Assembly (NCBI RefSeq): GCF_002008365.1
Contig: NZ_MRDL01000038.1
Location: 1-44,251, forward strand
Reading direction: 5' to 3'
Source: Rhizobium leguminosarum bv. viciae USDA 2370
Lineage (GTDB): Bacteria; Pseudomonadota; Alphaproteobacteria; Rhizobiales; Rhizobiaceae
Length of the DNA: 44,251 bases
Below the pieces are notes generated by a model. It saw nothing but the letters and a program-made list of their open reading frames with translations, was not told the origin of the DNA and did not search any database. Positions 43,203 to 44,251 of the stretch are shown here, piece after piece. A program made the position numbers and the translations under genes. Position 1 is the stretch's first letter. Every line of letters starts with the position of its first letter.

Positions 43203-43988
43203 ATGTTCATACCACTTCACGATGCCAATACGCTGAAATATATCAAGGTTCAGTGGGTGACGCTCACACTGATCGCGCTGAATATCGCGGTCTGGCTTTT
43301 GACCAGCCTGGAGAGCGAACAGGCAGCCCAGGCGACGACCGTCGGGCTCGGCTACATCCCGGCGATTGCCTTCGGCCATGCGATGCTGGCGCAGGGACTC
43401 GAAATCGTGCCGGAACCGCTGACCTACCTCACCTATGCCTTCGTCCACACCGGCTTCTGGCATCTGGCCGGCAACATGATCTTCCTCTGGGTCTTCGGCG
43501 ACAATGTCGAGGATGCGATGGGACATCTGCGCTTCCTGATTTTCTATCTCGTTTGCGCCGCCGCCGGCGCGCTTTGCCACGGCCTACTGACCATGACCTC
43601 GGAAGCGCCGCTGGTCGGCGCATCGGGGGCGGTCTCCGGCGTCGTTGCCGCCTATGTCTTGCTGCATCCACGCGTCAGGGTCTGGGTGCTGGTGTTTTTC
43701 CGTGTGCCGTTGCCCCTGCCGGCCTTCGTGCCGCTGCTTTTGTGGATAGGACAGCAATTCTTCATGCTGGCGATCGCACCTGACGGCGACGTTTCCTGGG
43801 GCGCGCATGTCGGCGGCATCCTTGCCGGGGCTTTCCTGATCCTCGTGTTGCGCCGGCCGGGTGTGCCGCTCTTCGACCGGCAGATCGTCACGCCCCGCGC
43901 CGTCAGAAACGACCCAGGCGCCGGCCCGGCCATCGCAGCCGGCACGGACGGGCGGACGGCACAGCGATTTCCCTGGGGCCGTCGCTGA
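43203..43988 (+). CDS. Rhomboid family intramembrane serine protease
   Basis: A 261-residue membrane protease with about seven membrane segments. The catalytic Ser is in the GASGAVSG motif and the His in WGAHVGGILAG; the HLAGNMIFLWVFGDNVED motif carries the oxyanion-hole His and Asn. Rhomboids cut membrane proteins inside the bilayer; the substrate is unknown. The C-terminal tail (about 50 residues) is cytoplasmic and disordered. It lies downstream of the adenosyltransferase gene by 33 bases. Confidence 0.93.
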   Translation: MFIPLHDANTLKYIKVQWVTLTLIALNIAVWLLTSLESEQAAQATTVGLGYIPAIAFGHAMLAQGLEIVPEPLTYLTYAFVHTGFWHLAGNMIFLWVFGDNVEDAMGHLRFLIFYLVCAAAGALCHGLLTMTSEAPLVGASGAVSGVVAAYVLLHPRVRVWVLVFFRVPLPLPAFVPLLLWIGQQFFMLAIAPDGDVSWGAHVGGILAGAFLILVLRRPGVPLFDRQIVTPRAVRNDPGAGPAIAAGTDGRTAQRFPWGRR

Positions 43989-43996
43989 CGACAATA

Positions 43997-44024
43997 TTGA
44001 CGTGAACGTAAACGTCCATATATT
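43997..44024 (+). promoter_or_regulatory. Probable etfB promoter with an embedded ACGT-triplet operator
   Basis: TTGACG (43997-44002) and TATATT (44019-44024) are 16 bases apart. Three ACGT cores at 6-base steps (ACGTGA ACGTAA ACGTCC) lie across the -35 box and the spacer, and the outer parts form the dyad GACGT-N8-ACGTC. An operator inside the spacer is typical of MerR-family activators; the LiuR type of this family controls fatty-acid and branched-chain degradation genes, often with etf. The leader would be about 140 bases. Confidence 0.55.
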
Positions 44025-44173
44025 GCCGAGGCAAATTGCCTGTCGGCGTCATGGAAGCGTTGAAATTGGAGGAAAAACGCGTATCCATGTCGCCATTCGA
44101 CAATCGGAGCGGCGCCCAAGCGCGCATTTTCTAAAAAGCCTCTGAAGCCAGTTTCTCCTGAAGGAAGGACCCC

Positions 44174-44251
44174 ATGAAGATACTCGTCCCAGTCAAACGG
44201 GTTGTCGACTACAACGTGAAGATCCGGGTGAAGCCGGATGGCACGGGTGTC
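44174..44251 (+). CDS. etfB: Electron transfer flavoprotein beta subunit (partial, runs off the window)
   Basis: The first 26 codons begin MKILVPVKRVVDYNVKIRV, the conserved N-terminus of EtfB. With EtfA it carries electrons from acyl-CoA and other dehydrogenases to ETF-ubiquinone oxidoreductase. A strong AGGAAGGA stands before the ATG. The rest lies outside the window, and etfA is expected next. Confidence 0.92.
   Translation, partial: MKILVPVKRVVDYNVKIRVKPDGTGV

Overview
This window looks like a piece of the main chromosome of a Rhizobium-type alphaproteobacterium (R. leguminosarum/etli group or a close relative). The reasons are uniformly high GC, the typical rhizobial protein set (DUF4167, DUF1178, aspartokinase next to ptsP and prfA-prmC, secA beside a parvulin and argJ), and at least two copies of a RIME-like intergenic palindromic repeat (13085-13187 and 26701-26802). 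This is inferred from family recognition without any database search. No CRISPR array, insertion sequence, prophage, rRNA operon or replication origin was seen.

Layout. 1-6100 holds a tail of an unknown gene, a membrane-anchored M23 peptidase, clpB with an RpoH-like promoter, and a DUF4167 gene. 6443-12040 is a leftward housekeeping run: lysC, ptsP, prfA, prmC. 12337-16589 holds ubiG, a leftward comF-grxC-nitrilase-DUF1178 cluster, and a divergent NDUFAF5-like methyltransferase. 16605-17163 has an orphan Flp pilin and a small membrane protein. 17290-20836 is a leftward parvulin-argJ-GNAT-mutT block, divergent from secA (21083-23800). 23982-26675 is a two-gene unit of a Wzx-like flippase and a CelD/BioF2-like acyltransferase. 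26825-31755 carries an acyl-CoA synthetase, an aldo/keto reductase, and a divergent tetR/MFS pair with visible operators.

A tRNA-Leu(CAA) at 31881-31965 is followed by the least core-like stretch (32086-34483): DUF3237/LysR divergon and two small orphan genes. From 34767 come a cation/proton antiporter with a cyclic-nucleotide-binding tail, a YqaA-like membrane protein, dsbB, an HNH protein, an AlkA-type glycosylase head to head with gluQ, a YihY-family protein, and a rightward run of SDR, HIG1-domain protein, PduO-type cobalamin adenosyltransferase, rhomboid protease and the start of etfB.

Most of the window is ordinary core genome and I do not see a clear new defence or biosynthetic system. 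The parts most worth a second look are the flippase/acyltransferase pair, the antiporter-cNMP fusion, the tetR/MFS operator pair, the ACGT-triplet operator inside the etfB promoter, the orphan Flp pilin locus, and the shared start site of the glycosylase and gluQ genes.
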